This document shows positions 9,845 through 17,932 of a stretch of 64,000 bases of DNA, in pieces. The notes beneath the pieces are model-generated. The model saw only the letters and a list, made by a program, of their open reading frames with translations. It was not told the DNA's origin and did no database searches. This stretch comes from Trichomonas vaginalis G3 (lineage: Eukaryota; Parabasalia; Trichomonadida; Trichomonadidae): positions 14,632,001 through 14,696,000 of the forward strand of contig NC_067205.1 of assembly GCF_026262505.1 (NCBI RefSeq). Reading direction: 5' to 3'. The translations under genes were made by a program, and so were the position numbers. How positions within the stretch are numbered: the first letter of the stretch is position 1; every line of letters starts with the position of its first letter.

Positions 9845-12538
9845 TCAGAACTTCAACTTACGAATAAAGCTTGTTTTAGTCGTTATTGAAAAGTTGAACT
9901 TTTCAGCAAAGCAAGGTTGACATGACTTACATAAGTCGAATGCAATCTCTTGACCATCATAAAGTGCTTTGTAAAGTTTCATTAAACTGAACTCAGAGTC
10001 TTTGTCATATGTTCCAACAGGTATGTGAATGTTCTTATCTTCATTGTAATAGCATTGTATAGCTTCAGGAAACATTTCATTAGCGGTTAAAGCAATAACA
10101 TCTTGCTTCACGCCTTTCATTCTGCAGTGAAATGCAACTTCATTTAAATCATTCGTGAGTAAGTCTATGTAGGTCTTCTTTCCACAGAAAATACTTTTAT
10201 AAGCTAAACTTTGTTTTCCAGGTGTTATTTCTGCAAAGTCGCTATGAAATTGACCAAGGTTCTTTCCTATAAGTTCTCTACCGTATCTCTTCTTAAACTC
10301 TGCTGCAAGCTTTGGGATGTCTTCATTATATAAGTGCATACTGTCGGTATCCTGGTAAAATATTTGAAGACCCATGTCCTCTGCAGTACAGAATACTTCA
10401 TTCATAATACGTTTTGACATAGACAGAATATTAACACCAAGTGGACAGAAGTTAAAGTGTCTGCAAATGCTTTTCGTTAGCTTGAAAATAGTTTTATCTG
10501 AACCATCCAAACCTTCGAACTTCACTATATGGTTGTAATTTCTTATAGCATATCTTATAGCATCTTTGTCATCTACTATGGTTATTTTTGACTCAATAGG
10601 AGATAGAATAGTTTTGCCATAAATGCTGTTCAGAATGAGTTTTATAATTTCTTGTAAGGGGTTTTCTTCTTTCTTATACTTTAACCTTAACTCAAACAAC
10701 TTCTTTACTTCATCTCTTATTCTCATATCTCTGTTTCCATCGTAATAGTATCCTTGCAACACTTCACATTTGACACCTTGATATTTTATGAGGTCTTGTA
10801 ATGTTATATGGTCAACATACATGAGACAGCAAGTGTTTGAACTTCTTGGAACGTTAAGTTCTGGATTTAGTTCAGGGTCGCAAACTATTAAATGAAAGTG
10901 TCTGGGTATACCAATCTCTGTTATCTTAATGAGAACAAAGAAGCCAGACATAAACTTTTCACCAATGGGTTCCTTTTGGTCATCATCGAATAAATGTCTC
11001 ATGAGATACTCTGTGTTTAACATTTCTTCCTTCAATACTTTTGGAATACCTTCTAAAGTATAAAGTCTTGCTATAGCTGAAGGATATAATGAAACAGTGT
11101 CGAAGTCAGCAATGAGTTTCTTTTTGCTCTTTTGTTTCATGTTATCTGACAACATACATCTTCCACCTTGAATGCATCTCGAAATAAATTCTCTTGGTTT
11201 ATTTGAGAGGTCATAAAGATTTCCATTCGGGAAGTATACTCTGTTCTCAAACAATTTGTTAGCAATTGAACAAATACTAACGTAGTCATAAACGTTTAAA
11301 TCAAACTCTTTCAATAAGTCATTGCGGAACTTTACAAAACCTTCTCTTAAAATTCTTACATCTTGTTTGCAGTAAAACGTGCTATATTTTTCTAAGTCGA
11401 AGTGGTTCTCATCTATTCTGCAACCTTTGATGGAATCTATGTTTTTCATAAATGTATCTGCATCCCGGATAAACTTACATGCTTCAGAAATGACACCAGT
11501 TCTGTTGTCATTTGCTAACAAAACACTGCTGTAGTAGTTATATGGAAATACTTCTTTCGGTCCTGTTTGTAAGTTAAACATAGCAGGAAATAGTTTAAGC
11601 TTCTTATTTATAACACTGTAAGAGTCTTTTATAATAATTGCCCGTCCTTTATATAAACCAGTTATTTGCATTGTTCGTGAACCTTTAATGATGGGAGTTC
11701 CTTTCACTTCTGTCATGTGTCTTAAGATGAAGTTTATGTCATAACTGAGGTTGTGAAAATATATTAAACTCTTGTCAGGGAGTCTTTCCAAAAATTCTGT
11801 TGCACAGTTTTGACCCCAAATGCTTTCACTCACTGAACCATCTTCACTGTCATAACAGATGTTAAAAGCTTTATGAAAGCCATCCGTACTACACTCAAAG
11901 TCAGCAAAGAAAACGTGCTCAGGAATGAATTTACATTTAGCTTTATTTACTTCTTTTGACTCTGCTTTCTTCTTCAGTTGTACACAATACTTTGGAGCAT
12001 ATGTCAAATCTTTAAATGGTGCAAGGTTCTGTTTATATAAGTCAGTAGTATATGTGAAAAGTTCTCCATAAGAAATAGGTTCGAAATATTTGCACTCCCA
12101 CAATGTTTTCATAACATCCCATAACGGTGTTGTTCTATCATAACGAACTACATATTTATCTTCTCTCTTTGTATAAATCTTCATCTGTTTCTCAATGTTC
12201 ATTCCACCACAAGCTTTGAGAATTTCTTTATAGTTTCGAATGAAGTATGTTGTCATTGGAAGTCTTTCATTTAGCATGTAGTGGTCTTCAACAAGAAGTA
12301 AGTCAATAGTTCTAACAGTTTCGCATTCTTTTGGTATATATCTCTTTATTTCATTATGTCTTGAGTCATTGAAATAACCAATGGTAACATTAAATGCTAT
12401 ACCTGTTGCGTCAGAAATTTCTTGTACTTTACTTTGAGGAAAGTCTCTAACACGAATGACTTCTCTCATGTGGTCAATAGTTTCTTCATTTACTCCAGCC
12501 TGAATGCAAGCATAAACGAAACAATTGTCCTCTGTCAT
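9845..12538 (-). CDS. polB: Protein-primed family B DNA polymerase (exonuclease and polymerase domains)
   Basis: All catalytic motifs are visible, numbered from the ATG at 12538. The 3'-5' exonuclease has Exo I FADFECS (D213, E215), Exo II HNLSYD (N263, D267) and Exo III YCKQD (Y389, D393). The polymerase has motif A DTVSLYPSA (D480), motif B KLILNSIYGK (about 633-642) and motif C YQDTDS (D730, D732). This is the Maverick/adenovirus-like protein-primed class that would replicate the linear element. The open frame continues 47 codons upstream of this ATG to a TAG at 12680-12682 with polymerase-like sequence, and overlaps the end of the 119-aa frame at 12660-13019. The true gene therefore probably starts at 13019 and is broken by a one-base frameshift. 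Confidence 0.95.
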   Translation of the reverse strand: MTEDNCFVYACIQAGVNEETIDHMREVIRVRDFPQSKVQEISDATGIAFNVTIGYFNDSRHNEIKRYIPKECETVRTIDLLLVEDHYMLNERLPMTTYFIRNYKEILKACGGMNIEKQMKIYTKREDKYVVRYDRTTPLWDVMKTLWECKYFEPISYGELFTYTTDLYKQNLAPFKDLTYAPKYCVQLKKKAESKEVNKAKCKFIPEHVFFADFECSTDGFHKAFNICYDSEDGSVSESIWGQNCATEFLERLPDKSLIYFHNLSYDINFILRHMTEVKGTPIIKGSRTMQITGLYKGRAIIIKDSYSVINKKLKLFPAMFNLQTGPKEVFPYNYYSSVLLANDNRTGVISEACKFIRDADTFMKNIDSIKGCRIDENHFDLEKYSTFYCKQDVRILREGFVKFRNDLLKEFDLNVYDYVSICSIANKLFENRVYFPNGNLYDLSNKPREFISRCIQGGRCMLSDNMKQKSKKKLIADFDTVSLYPSAIARLYTLEGIPKVLKEEMLNTEYLMRHLFDDDQKEPIGEKFMSGFFVLIKITEIGIPRHFHLIVCDPELNPELNVPRSSNTCCLMYVDHITLQDLIKYQGVKCEVLQGYYYDGNRDMRIRDEVKKLFELRLKYKKEENPLQEIIKLILNSIYGKTILSPIESKITIVDDKDAIRYAIRNYNHIVKFEGLDGSDKTIFKLTKSICRHFNFCPLGVNILSMSKRIMNEVFCTAEDMGLQIFYQDTDSMHLYNEDIPKLAAEFKKRYGRELIGKNLGQFHSDFAEITPGKQSLAYKSIFCGKKTYIDLLTNDLNEVAFHCRMKGVKQDVIALTANEMFPEAIQCYYNEDKNIHIPVGTYDKDSEFSLMKLYKALYDGQEIAFDLCKSCQPCFAEKFNFSITTKTSFIRKLKF

Positions 12539-12659
12539 AAGTATTGCAGTTCTTTTGTTCAGTTCATTGAAGATTTGGTAGCGTTCAAGATTTATAGGTA
12601 ATGTGCAAAGATACTTCCATAACTGACCGCTTCTCTTCTTATAAAACTTCTTTTCACCA

Positions 12660-13019
12660 TTATCTTTTCCAAAAGCTTTCTATAAGTGCTGGGTTTCCTG
12701 TTTGCTTAAGAGCTTCCAAAATGGCTTTCTGGTCATTTGTCAGTGTGCTTTCATCTCTATATGGTCTCTTTTTTGGTTTGCCTTTCTTTACATCTGACAT
12801 CGTTAAGCCTTCATATTCTGTTAAATCATACATCTTTATTTCAGTAAGATTCTTTATGTTTGTCAAGAAGAAGTCATAGTGCATTTCAACAATACCTGCA
12901 GCATTTGCTTCTATCTCTGATATAAAGTTCTCCTTCAAGAGCTGATGTAGTAATGTTCCAATATTATTGAGGTTTAACGTAGAACATTCATACTTTCCAC
13001 CAAGTTTATAACATACCAT
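12660..13019 (-). CDS. Probable N-terminal part of polB, separated by a frameshift
   Basis: This 119-aa frame stops at 12660, and the polB frame is already open from 12679. The overlap of 12663-12679 contains a run of four T and a run of four A. Skipping one base there fuses this frame to sequence that continues smoothly into the polymerase. The region lacks catalytic motifs, and an N-terminal extension is expected in Maverick polymerases. Alternatives are a separate small gene or programmed +1 frameshifting. Because other genes in the element are also frameshifted, decay or an assembly indel is the simplest reading. Confidence 0.65.
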   Translation of the reverse strand: MVCYKLGGKYECSTLNLNNIGTLLHQLLKENFISEIEANAAGIVEMHYDFFLTNIKNLTEIKMYDLTEYEGLTMSDVKKGKPKKRPYRDESTLTNDQKAILEALKQTGNPALIESFWKR

Positions 13020-13058
13020 CCATCTTGTTGCGAGTTTATTAATTTTTCTCTAAGAGTC

Positions 13059-13694
13059 TCATGAAAACCTTACCGAAATGTTTGTGTAAATATTCTCTCT
13101 GTTTGGTTCATCTAAAGCTTCGATGTTAAAGTCAATGAGTCTATTGCCTGTCTTAACATTCCTCTTCCTATTCTCTTCATCTTTCTTTAACCATCTCTCA
13201 CCTTCTTTTGGTTTGTCGTCAATGGAACGAATGACATCGTTAGCTTTGCGAACTTGTTCTATAGCACTTTTAAACATCTCTCTTCTCTGTTGTTTCAGTG
13301 TGTCGTCTCTTCTTCTTGTTTCACCAACGTTTGCATTTGTTATGTCAAACATCTCTTGACGAACGTCATGCGAAAGAGCTTTACGAGTATGACCAACGTT
13401 TGCATTTGTTATGTCAAACATTTCTCTTCTTACTTCATGAGGTACTGAACGTCTATGATATAAGTCAATAGCAACGTCATTTAAAGGAAATGCTCTTGCA
13501 TGGACTTCGTCCTCGCCGCGTTGCGGCTTTATGAACTCATGAATTCTATCATAAGTTATTTCACCATTGTAGTCATTGAGGATGTCAGCGAGTGCTTTTT
13601 TGTTTGTCGCGTAATGTTTTGCAACATCTATATTAGCTTCTGTAAGAAGTTGTTTTATTTCCGAGTGTTCTAACTTAGACAACTTCCGATACAT
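13059..13694 (-). CDS. Arg/Lys-rich protein with a repeated FDITNANVG motif (211 aa)
   Basis: The central part contains two near-identical copies of a unit of about 22 residues, REMFDITNANVGHTRKA and QEMFDITNANVGETRRR, plus a third degenerate REMFKSAIEQV. The DNA encoding them is also directly repeated (about 13329-13358 and 13396-13425). A GC-rich double hairpin (13502-13527) sits in frame in the codons for GEDEVHA. It lies just upstream of polB on the same strand, separated by two in-frame stops from the 119-aa frame. A link to polymerase priming or DNA binding is suggested only by position and charge. Confidence 0.65.
   Translation of the reverse strand: MYRKLSKLEHSEIKQLLTEANIDVAKHYATNKKALADILNDYNGEITYDRIHEFIKPQRGEDEVHARAFPLNDVAIDLYHRRSVPHEVRREMFDITNANVGHTRKALSHDVRQEMFDITNANVGETRRRDDTLKQQRREMFKSAIEQVRKANDVIRSIDDKPKEGERWLKKDEENRKRNVKTGNRLIDFNIEALDEPNRENIYTNISVRFS
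13502..13527. repeat. GC-rich double-hairpin mini-element inside a gene
   Basis: GGACTTCGTCC (13502-13512) and GCCGCGTTGCGGC (13515-13527) lie in frame within the 211-aa minus-strand gene. Confidence 0.6.
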
Positions 13695-13745
13695 CTTTAG
13701 TAGGAAATAAAAAAATATTTTTTCGAAAAAATAAACTTAGAAAAA

Positions 13746-14124
13746 TTATTTCTTTATATATTTGCCATTCCGAACTTCGAAAAGATGTTTTATACCAGCA
13801 TAGAATTTTTCTCTAGAGCTTGGTCTTATATCGTTTTCATGACAATATTTTCTATATTCTTCATATAAAGCCTTTTTTTCATACATTTTATAAGGACAAT
13901 CTAACCAGAATAGCGCATATCCATTTTCGTTATCTAGGTCTCTATATGTTTGTGGAATTTCGCTTTCTTCTGTTTGTAGAATTTCGCCTTCACTATTTAG
14001 TTCTATGTATATATATTGTGGAATTTCGCTTTCTCTATTTAGTTCTATGTCTATATATTGTGGCTTAAAAGGATGTGGGCAAGAAGGGTCTGGCGCTATG
14101 TAAAAAGTTAATTTTTTCTGTCAT
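13746..14124 (-). pseudogene. Frameshifted gene, possibly related to a D5-type primase C-terminus
   Basis: From an ATG at 14124 the frame reads only about 19 codons. After one base is skipped in the five-base T run, it continues without stops for about 117 codons to TAA at 13746. The C-terminal part (LYEEYRKYCHENDIRPSS followed by FYAGIKHLFEV) has the pattern of the DNA-binding domain at the end of poxvirus D5 or phage primases. An upstream stretch carries repeated IDIELN/ESEIPQ units. No ATG exists in the main frame, so the gene is broken here. The domain call is tentative; the long coherent frame is seen directly. Confidence 0.55.
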
Positions 14125-14211
14125 CTTTTCTATCGGATAAAAATATTTTTTGAAAAATTAGATTACATTTTTTTAAGTTATTTTTCAAAATAATTTAATA
14201 TTTTTATTTTA

Positions 14212-14681
14212 ATGAAACACATGCAAGATTGCAAGTTCTTTTCATACAATGCTCTCGCTACTGCCATCAAGAATGAGTTCAATGGTCTTCAAACGTAATG
14301 TTATCTTTAACAAGAAGTTTGTGAAAGAATCTAAGTTCGGTCAGTATGTCAGACCATTAGCTATTGTCATTGACCGCAAACGTTATACTTCACAAGAGTT
14401 AGCAGTAGTTTTGAAACAAAAGGGTTTCTTCGTGAATGTCAAAGATACTCATTATACTGTTATAAAGAACTCCAACATTGACTTCTTCAGTATTGCTAAA
14501 TCTTTCCGAACAGAAAGAATATAAGAAGGGTGAAACATCTGTGAAATATTATCCTTCATCTCTGAAGACAATAACGAACAAAGATGTTATACAAAAGTTC
14601 TTACCAAAGGTTGAAGAAGCTTCTATTGACATTGACGAAGGAAGTGAAATGGTTGAAGAAATTGACCCTGAAGCTATTTAA
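14212..14681 (+). pseudogene. Broken gene of about 155 codons with two frameshifts
   Basis: Three overlapping plus-strand frames follow one another: 14212-14298, 14249-14524 and 14478-14681. Each is offset by one base in the same direction. Together they give a continuous-looking, mostly basic protein with an acidic tail (SIDIDEGSEMVEEIDPEAI). The ATG at 14212 has the AT-rich leader typical of the element. No family was recognised. It is convergent with the KilA-N gene, with a palindromic 3'-end repeat in between. Confidence 0.55.
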
Positions 14682-14697
14682 CCAAAAATATATTTTT

Positions 14698-14733
14698 GGT
14701 GAAGAGGTGAGATTTCACCTGTTTTTTCACCTC
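14698..14733. terminator. Palindromic 3'-end repeat, copy 2
   Basis: AGGTGAGATTTCACCT (14705-14720) forms a 6-bp stem with a 4-nt loop, nested in GGTGAA...TTTTCACC. It sits between convergent gene ends at 14681 (+) and 14786 (-). Direct TCTTCGTTAATGTTGTCGTG repeats follow it. Confidence 0.55.
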
Positions 14734-14785
14734 ATTCTCTCTTCGTTAATGTTGTCGTGACTTCTTCGTTAATGTTGTCGTGACT

Positions 14786-15646
14786 TCATTCTTCCTCTTT
14801 GAAGTTATCGAAATATTCTGTTATTTTTTCCTTCAGTAATGGTAAGTCTTCTTTGAAGGTAAGTATTGTGCAACCTTTGATGTCATAGTGTGTTTGAGGA
14901 AGAGTATTTTTGACAATTTCTTTTATTTGCTCATTCGGTGTCATTGAAATCGGTAAGTTTTCACGATAGAACCAGTTTCTGTCAGATTTATATATTTTAG
15001 CAAGGTCGTAAAAGCTTTTGTTGTTTCTTCTGACTAAATGCAACATAACCATATCTCTGTCTTCTTCATTCTCCAACTCTTCAGTATAAATCATATACTT
15101 ATAGTTCTTTTCCTTTCCTTTTGGTACTGAACGCGGTATTCTTTTCTGTATGCTTTTGTCTTTGGATTCAATGACTTCATCTTTTGCTTGAAGTTTCTTT
15201 TCCATCTCTCCACGTTCTTGTCTGTGAAGTTCGTCAAGAAGTTTGTAAATATTCCAAGCATAACGTGGTGAAGCCCACATTGCAACTGCATTTACTAAAA
15301 GTCTATGAACATAATATCCTCTCAAACCGTTTGGCAATTTTTCACGGTTTTCATAGAGTTTTGGCGACTGGGATTTTTTACCTACTCGCTGTTCTTCACT
15401 GTTTTCAGAAAAAAGTACGTCTCGCTGTGCTTCACTTAATAGTTCTATGGTGCTTTGGTTCCTAAACCAGTCTTTAGGAAGCTTAGTATCTGGAGCAAAA
15501 CAAGCCGTCAAAATACTTTGCATTTGGTACATGTCGTCTTTGACAGAACGAATGAGTCTCAATTGTTTGTTATACTGTATGTATTCGTATTCTTCATTTA
15601 TGACTTCATGAACGATAGCAGTTGTTGTGTTCTCTAATGTTGACAT
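14786..15646 (-). CDS. KilA-N domain protein (286 aa)
   Basis: Residues about 40-140 match the KilA-N pattern of large DNA viruses and phages: DWFRNQSTIELL, then GLRGYYVHRLLVNAVAMWAS (about 107-126) and SPRYAWNIYKLLDEL (126-140). A charged coiled coil follows (about 143-170), then a C-terminal domain beginning KNYKYMIYTEELENEEDR, which recalls domains found after KilA-N in viral proteins. KilA-N binds DNA, so a regulatory or nucleoid role for the element is likely. It begins a divergent pair with the gene at 15754, and the intervening 107 bp hold two AAATAAAGTTAG-like promoter motifs. Confidence 0.75.
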   Translation of the reverse strand: MSTLENTTTAIVHEVINEEYEYIQYNKQLRLIRSVKDDMYQMQSILTACFAPDTKLPKDWFRNQSTIELLSEAQRDVLFSENSEEQRVGKKSQSPKLYENREKLPNGLRGYYVHRLLVNAVAMWASPRYAWNIYKLLDELHRQERGEMEKKLQAKDEVIESKDKSIQKRIPRSVPKGKEKNYKYMIYTEELENEEDRDMVMLHLVRRNNKSFYDLAKIYKSDRNWFYRENLPISMTPNEQIKEIVKNTLPQTHYDIKGCTILTFKEDLPLLKEKITEYFDNFKEEE

Positions 15647-15753
15647 ATCTGTCTTTACATACAGGATAAAAAAATAAATAAAATAAAAACTAACTTTATT
15701 TTTTTTGAGATAAACACTATTTCTTCACAACATTAAATTTTATCCTGTATGAA
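15647..15753. promoter_or_regulatory. Divergent promoter region with AAATAAAGTTAG-type motifs
   Basis: Read toward the KilA-N gene it contains AAATAAAGTTAGTTTTTATT, then a T-rich stretch, TATCCTGTATG and the ATG. A very similar block precedes the 201-aa gene (17500) and the element 2 primase-helicase (60367). TTTTATCCTGTATG also occurs toward the 15754 gene. Confidence 0.5.
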
Positions 15754-16126
15754 ATGACTTTAAAAAGATTATTGACTGACTTCGAATACTATCTCATTGA
15801 CGCACTGACAGACCCTCAAAACTGTGTTGAAAGTTCTTTAAGCTTTAAGATTGAAGGTACGACGCATTTTGTCTTCACTTACGTATTGAAAGAATATGAC
15901 CGTTATCATAACGAAGTGAATCAAACACTAATAAAATTTGTAGATAAAAAATTGGTTAACAATGATATTTTAAACGTGAAGACCCAAACACTGCTGGAGA
16001 TGATGAAGAATACAGACAAGTTATTGAAAAAATAACGCAAGATTAGATGCAATAGAAAAGAAGTTTAATGAATGTCTTACAAACACGTATGAATATCTTA
16101 TGCAGTGGGAAGCCAGATGGAAATAA
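15754..16126 (+). pseudogene. Broken gene of about 123 codons with two frameshifts
   Basis: The first frame (15754-16035, 93 codons) begins with a good ATG. Near 15978 a second frame gives an acidic stretch (EDPNTAGDDEEYRQVIEK). Near 16030 a third frame gives a helical C-terminus (ARLDAIEKKFNECLTN...) ending at 16126. The composition suggests one original protein ending in a coiled coil, now disrupted by two small indels. An intact 93-aa protein is the alternative. No family was recognised. Confidence 0.5.
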
Positions 16127-16167
16127 ATTTACGTCAAATATGCAATTTATAAAATCTTATGTCGACA

Positions 16168-16240
16168 GGCTACGTAGCACAGTGGTCTAAGGTGGTGTTA
16201 TGGAGGGGTCAGGGTCTGTGGTTCGAACCGCGACAGCGCC
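16168..16240 (+). tRNA. tRNA-like sequence with A and B boxes (degenerate)
   Basis: TAGCACAGTGG (16175-16185) matches the RNA polymerase III A box and GGTTCGAAC (16220-16228) the B box, at tRNA-like spacing. A T-rich stretch follows from 16242. Taking the A box T as base 8, the 5' GGC and the GCC at 16238-16240 pair, and GTGG/CCGC can form a T-stem, but the acceptor middle and anticodon arm pair poorly. It may be a decayed tRNA, a virus-encoded tRNA-like RNA or a Pol III promoter; no anticodon is assigned. Confidence 0.35.
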
Positions 16241-16598
16241 GTATTTTCTTATTTTCTTTATTTGTCTTGTTTGTCGTGAATAAAAAGTGTCATAAAAGTG
16301 CTCTATCTTCCACGGGAATAAATAAAAAATTTACTTTATTTCTTCTTTATTTCTTTGTTCCCGTGGAAGAAGGGTTTTTTGCCGTTTTTTCTCAGCCGAA
16401 ATCAACGATTTTTTCATTTTTGGAATCCTTAGCAAATGAGGAATCTTTTCTCTCGTGGAAGCTTTGACCAAAAATATAATTTAGGTGAAGAGGTGAGATT
16501 TCACCTCTTTTTTCACCTAATTTTCACCTCTTTTTTTCACAAGCGTTTTACATGAATTGTACGATGTATATTTGAAATCCTAAACAGTTTTGTAGCTT
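16241..16598. other. Non-coding stretch with hairpin and palindromic 3'-end repeat
   Basis: A 13-bp perfect inverted repeat (TCTTCCACGGGAA at 16306-16318, complement at 16358-16370) encloses an AT-rich loop. A related GTGGAAGCTT fragment lies near 16455. The palindromic repeat at 16481-16520 follows. The open frame across this stretch starts inside the tRNA-like sequence and does not look like a protein. Confidence 0.6.
16481..16520. terminator. Palindromic 3'-end repeat, copy 3
   Basis: TTAGGTGAAGAGGTGA pairs with TCACCTCTTTTTTCACCTAA through GATT, leaving only a 4-nt bulge. It is the best-formed copy and lies downstream of the minus-strand gene ending at 16599. Confidence 0.55.
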
Positions 16599-16871
16599 CT
16601 ATTTCTTCGCTGAGGATATCAAAAGTTTTAACAATGCCGAAGTCTCTTTATATTTCTTCTTGACGTCAGATAGAAGGAAATCTTCTACTGTTGGATAGTT
16701 TTTGTTCAGAAATGCTAACATGTCCATTTTATCTTCTGCTGGCTTTTCTGCTTCTTTCTTTAAGTCTGCATAGTCGTTTCGCATTCTTTCTATCTCTTTG
16801 ACGGAGTAGTTATATTTCCTTATTGCTGCTTTACATTTTGAACATTGTGGGTTCATTTTTGCATTATACAT
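16599..16871 (-). CDS. C-terminal part of a split gene: CxxC and coiled-coil segment (90 aa)
   Basis: It contains CSKCKAAIRKY, a possible half zinc-binding motif, and a Lys/Glu-rich helical region. The frame is open for about 15 codons upstream of the first ATG, with plausible sequence (DEEAIDALVVLAGQIS) that overlaps the end of the 201-aa frame at 16895. A one-base shift there makes a single protein of roughly 300 aa. I therefore read it as the C-terminus of that gene, broken by a frameshift, although an independent small gene cannot be excluded. Confidence 0.55.
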   Translation of the reverse strand: MYNAKMNPQCSKCKAAIRKYNYSVKEIERMRNDYADLKKEAEKPAEDKMDMLAFLNKNYPTVEDFLLSDVKKKYKETSALLKLLISSAKK

Positions 16872-16894
16872 TGAAATTTGACCTGCTAGAACAA

Positions 16895-17500
16895 CTAAAG
16901 CGTCAATTGCTTCTTCATCTCAAACATAGCGGGTCTTAGTTGTTCGTTCCATACTTTGCCTCTTCTATCTTTATCTCTTATTTCCCAAACACATTCAGCA
17001 ACTAACGAAACAAAGTTGTCGTAGGTCTTAAATTCTTCAGATTTATATATGTCAGAAACATTCTTATATACCATATCGCAATCTTTGTCCATAACTTTAT
17101 GGTTGCAATGAAAACCAAGGAATTCATAATTTACTTTACGTATGAACTTCTTTATTTCTACTGAGTCAGTTGCTTTGACTTCAATTTCGTCGAATTCAGG
17201 AATAGTTAGTTTTTGATGCTGAATTTCAGGTAGTTTAGGTAAATGGTCGATGAGGTCCTCCATTTCATAAAGATACTGTTCATTTGTTTCATCTTTCGCA
17301 CTACAGTCTAAATTACTTGTTAAAAGTTCCTGCTTAATTTTTTGTATTTCTGTTTCGAAAGTAAATGAAGAAGGAATGAAGCTTTCCATCTCTACTAACA
17401 TAGATGTTGGATTCATGACTAACGAGTTTGGTGAAGTTGTTGTGGACAGAGTCCCGCCGTTCGCGGCTTGAATTGTTGTTGTGCCGATTGTTGAAATCAT
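16895..17500 (-). CDS. N-terminal part of a split gene, function unknown (201 aa)
   Basis: A Ser/Thr/Asn-rich N-terminus is followed by acidic helical sequence and a segment with CNHKVMDKDCD. It probably continues in another frame into 16599-16871. The upstream region carries AAATAAAGTTAGTTTTATTT and then TTTTGTATAAAAGATATG, matching the leader of the KilA-N and primase-helicase genes. No family was recognised. Confidence 0.6.
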   Translation of the reverse strand: MISTIGTTTIQAANGGTLSTTTSPNSLVMNPTSMLVEMESFIPSSFTFETEIQKIKQELLTSNLDCSAKDETNEQYLYEMEDLIDHLPKLPEIQHQKLTIPEFDEIEVKATDSVEIKKFIRKVNYEFLGFHCNHKVMDKDCDMVYKNVSDIYKSEEFKTYDNFVSLVAECVWEIRDKDRRGKVWNEQLRPAMFEMKKQLTL

Positions 17501-17580
17501 ATCTTTTATACAAAATAAAAAATAAATAAAAATAAAACTAACTTTATTTTTTCTATCTTAAGGAAATTCACGAAAATTCA

Positions 17581-17630
17581 AGAGGTGAAAAAACAGGTGA
17601 GAAAACAGGTGAAATCTCACCTCTTCACCT
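17581..17630. terminator. Palindromic 3'-end repeat, copy 4
   Basis: AGAGGTGAAAAAACAGGTGA and AGGTGAAATCTCACCTCT form nested inverted repeats just downstream of the integrase C-terminal frame, which ends at 17670 on the minus strand. Confidence 0.5.
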
Positions 17631-17669
17631 ATAATATATTTTTGTCTGATTTACATCCAACGAAAAAGT

Positions 17670-17855
17670 TTAGAAGAATTTTCTTATTCTTTCTGGCATG
17701 TTTTTATCTTTCCAGTACTCCCGCTCTAATGGTCCCAGATGAGTTGGTTTAGATTCTCTCAAGTTCTTAGATGGTATAACATCTTCAACGCCTCCTTCAT
17801 ATCTTACTTTATAAGTGTCATCGTTTATGTTGTAGTCAAGTATTTCAATAACCAC
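17670..17855 (-). CDS. Integrase C-terminal chromodomain-like segment, separated by a frameshift
   Basis: The sequence VVIEILDYNINDDTYKVRYE resembles the SH3/chromo-like tail of Maverick integrases. The frame is open upstream through YPRHKLVESSNGKL, reaching the point where the integrase core frame ends at 17933. A one-base indel near 17935-17945 would restore one protein of about 360 aa. This piece is thus most likely the C-terminus of the integrase and not a separate gene. Confidence 0.7.
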   Translation of the reverse strand: MVIEILDYNINDDTYKVRYEGGVEDVIPSKNLRESKPTHLGPLEREYWKDKNMPERIRKFF

Positions 17856-17932
17856 TCCTCGCTTTGCTTCGTCAATGGTTTCAGCAAGTTTGCCATTACT
17901 ACTTTCGACTAATTTATGACGAGGGTAAAATG

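Noticed and set aside
16159-16467. 102-codon plus-strand open frame in element 1
   Set aside because: It begins inside the tRNA-like sequence and runs through a hairpin and low-complexity DNA. The product does not look like a folded protein, and no promoter-like leader precedes it.
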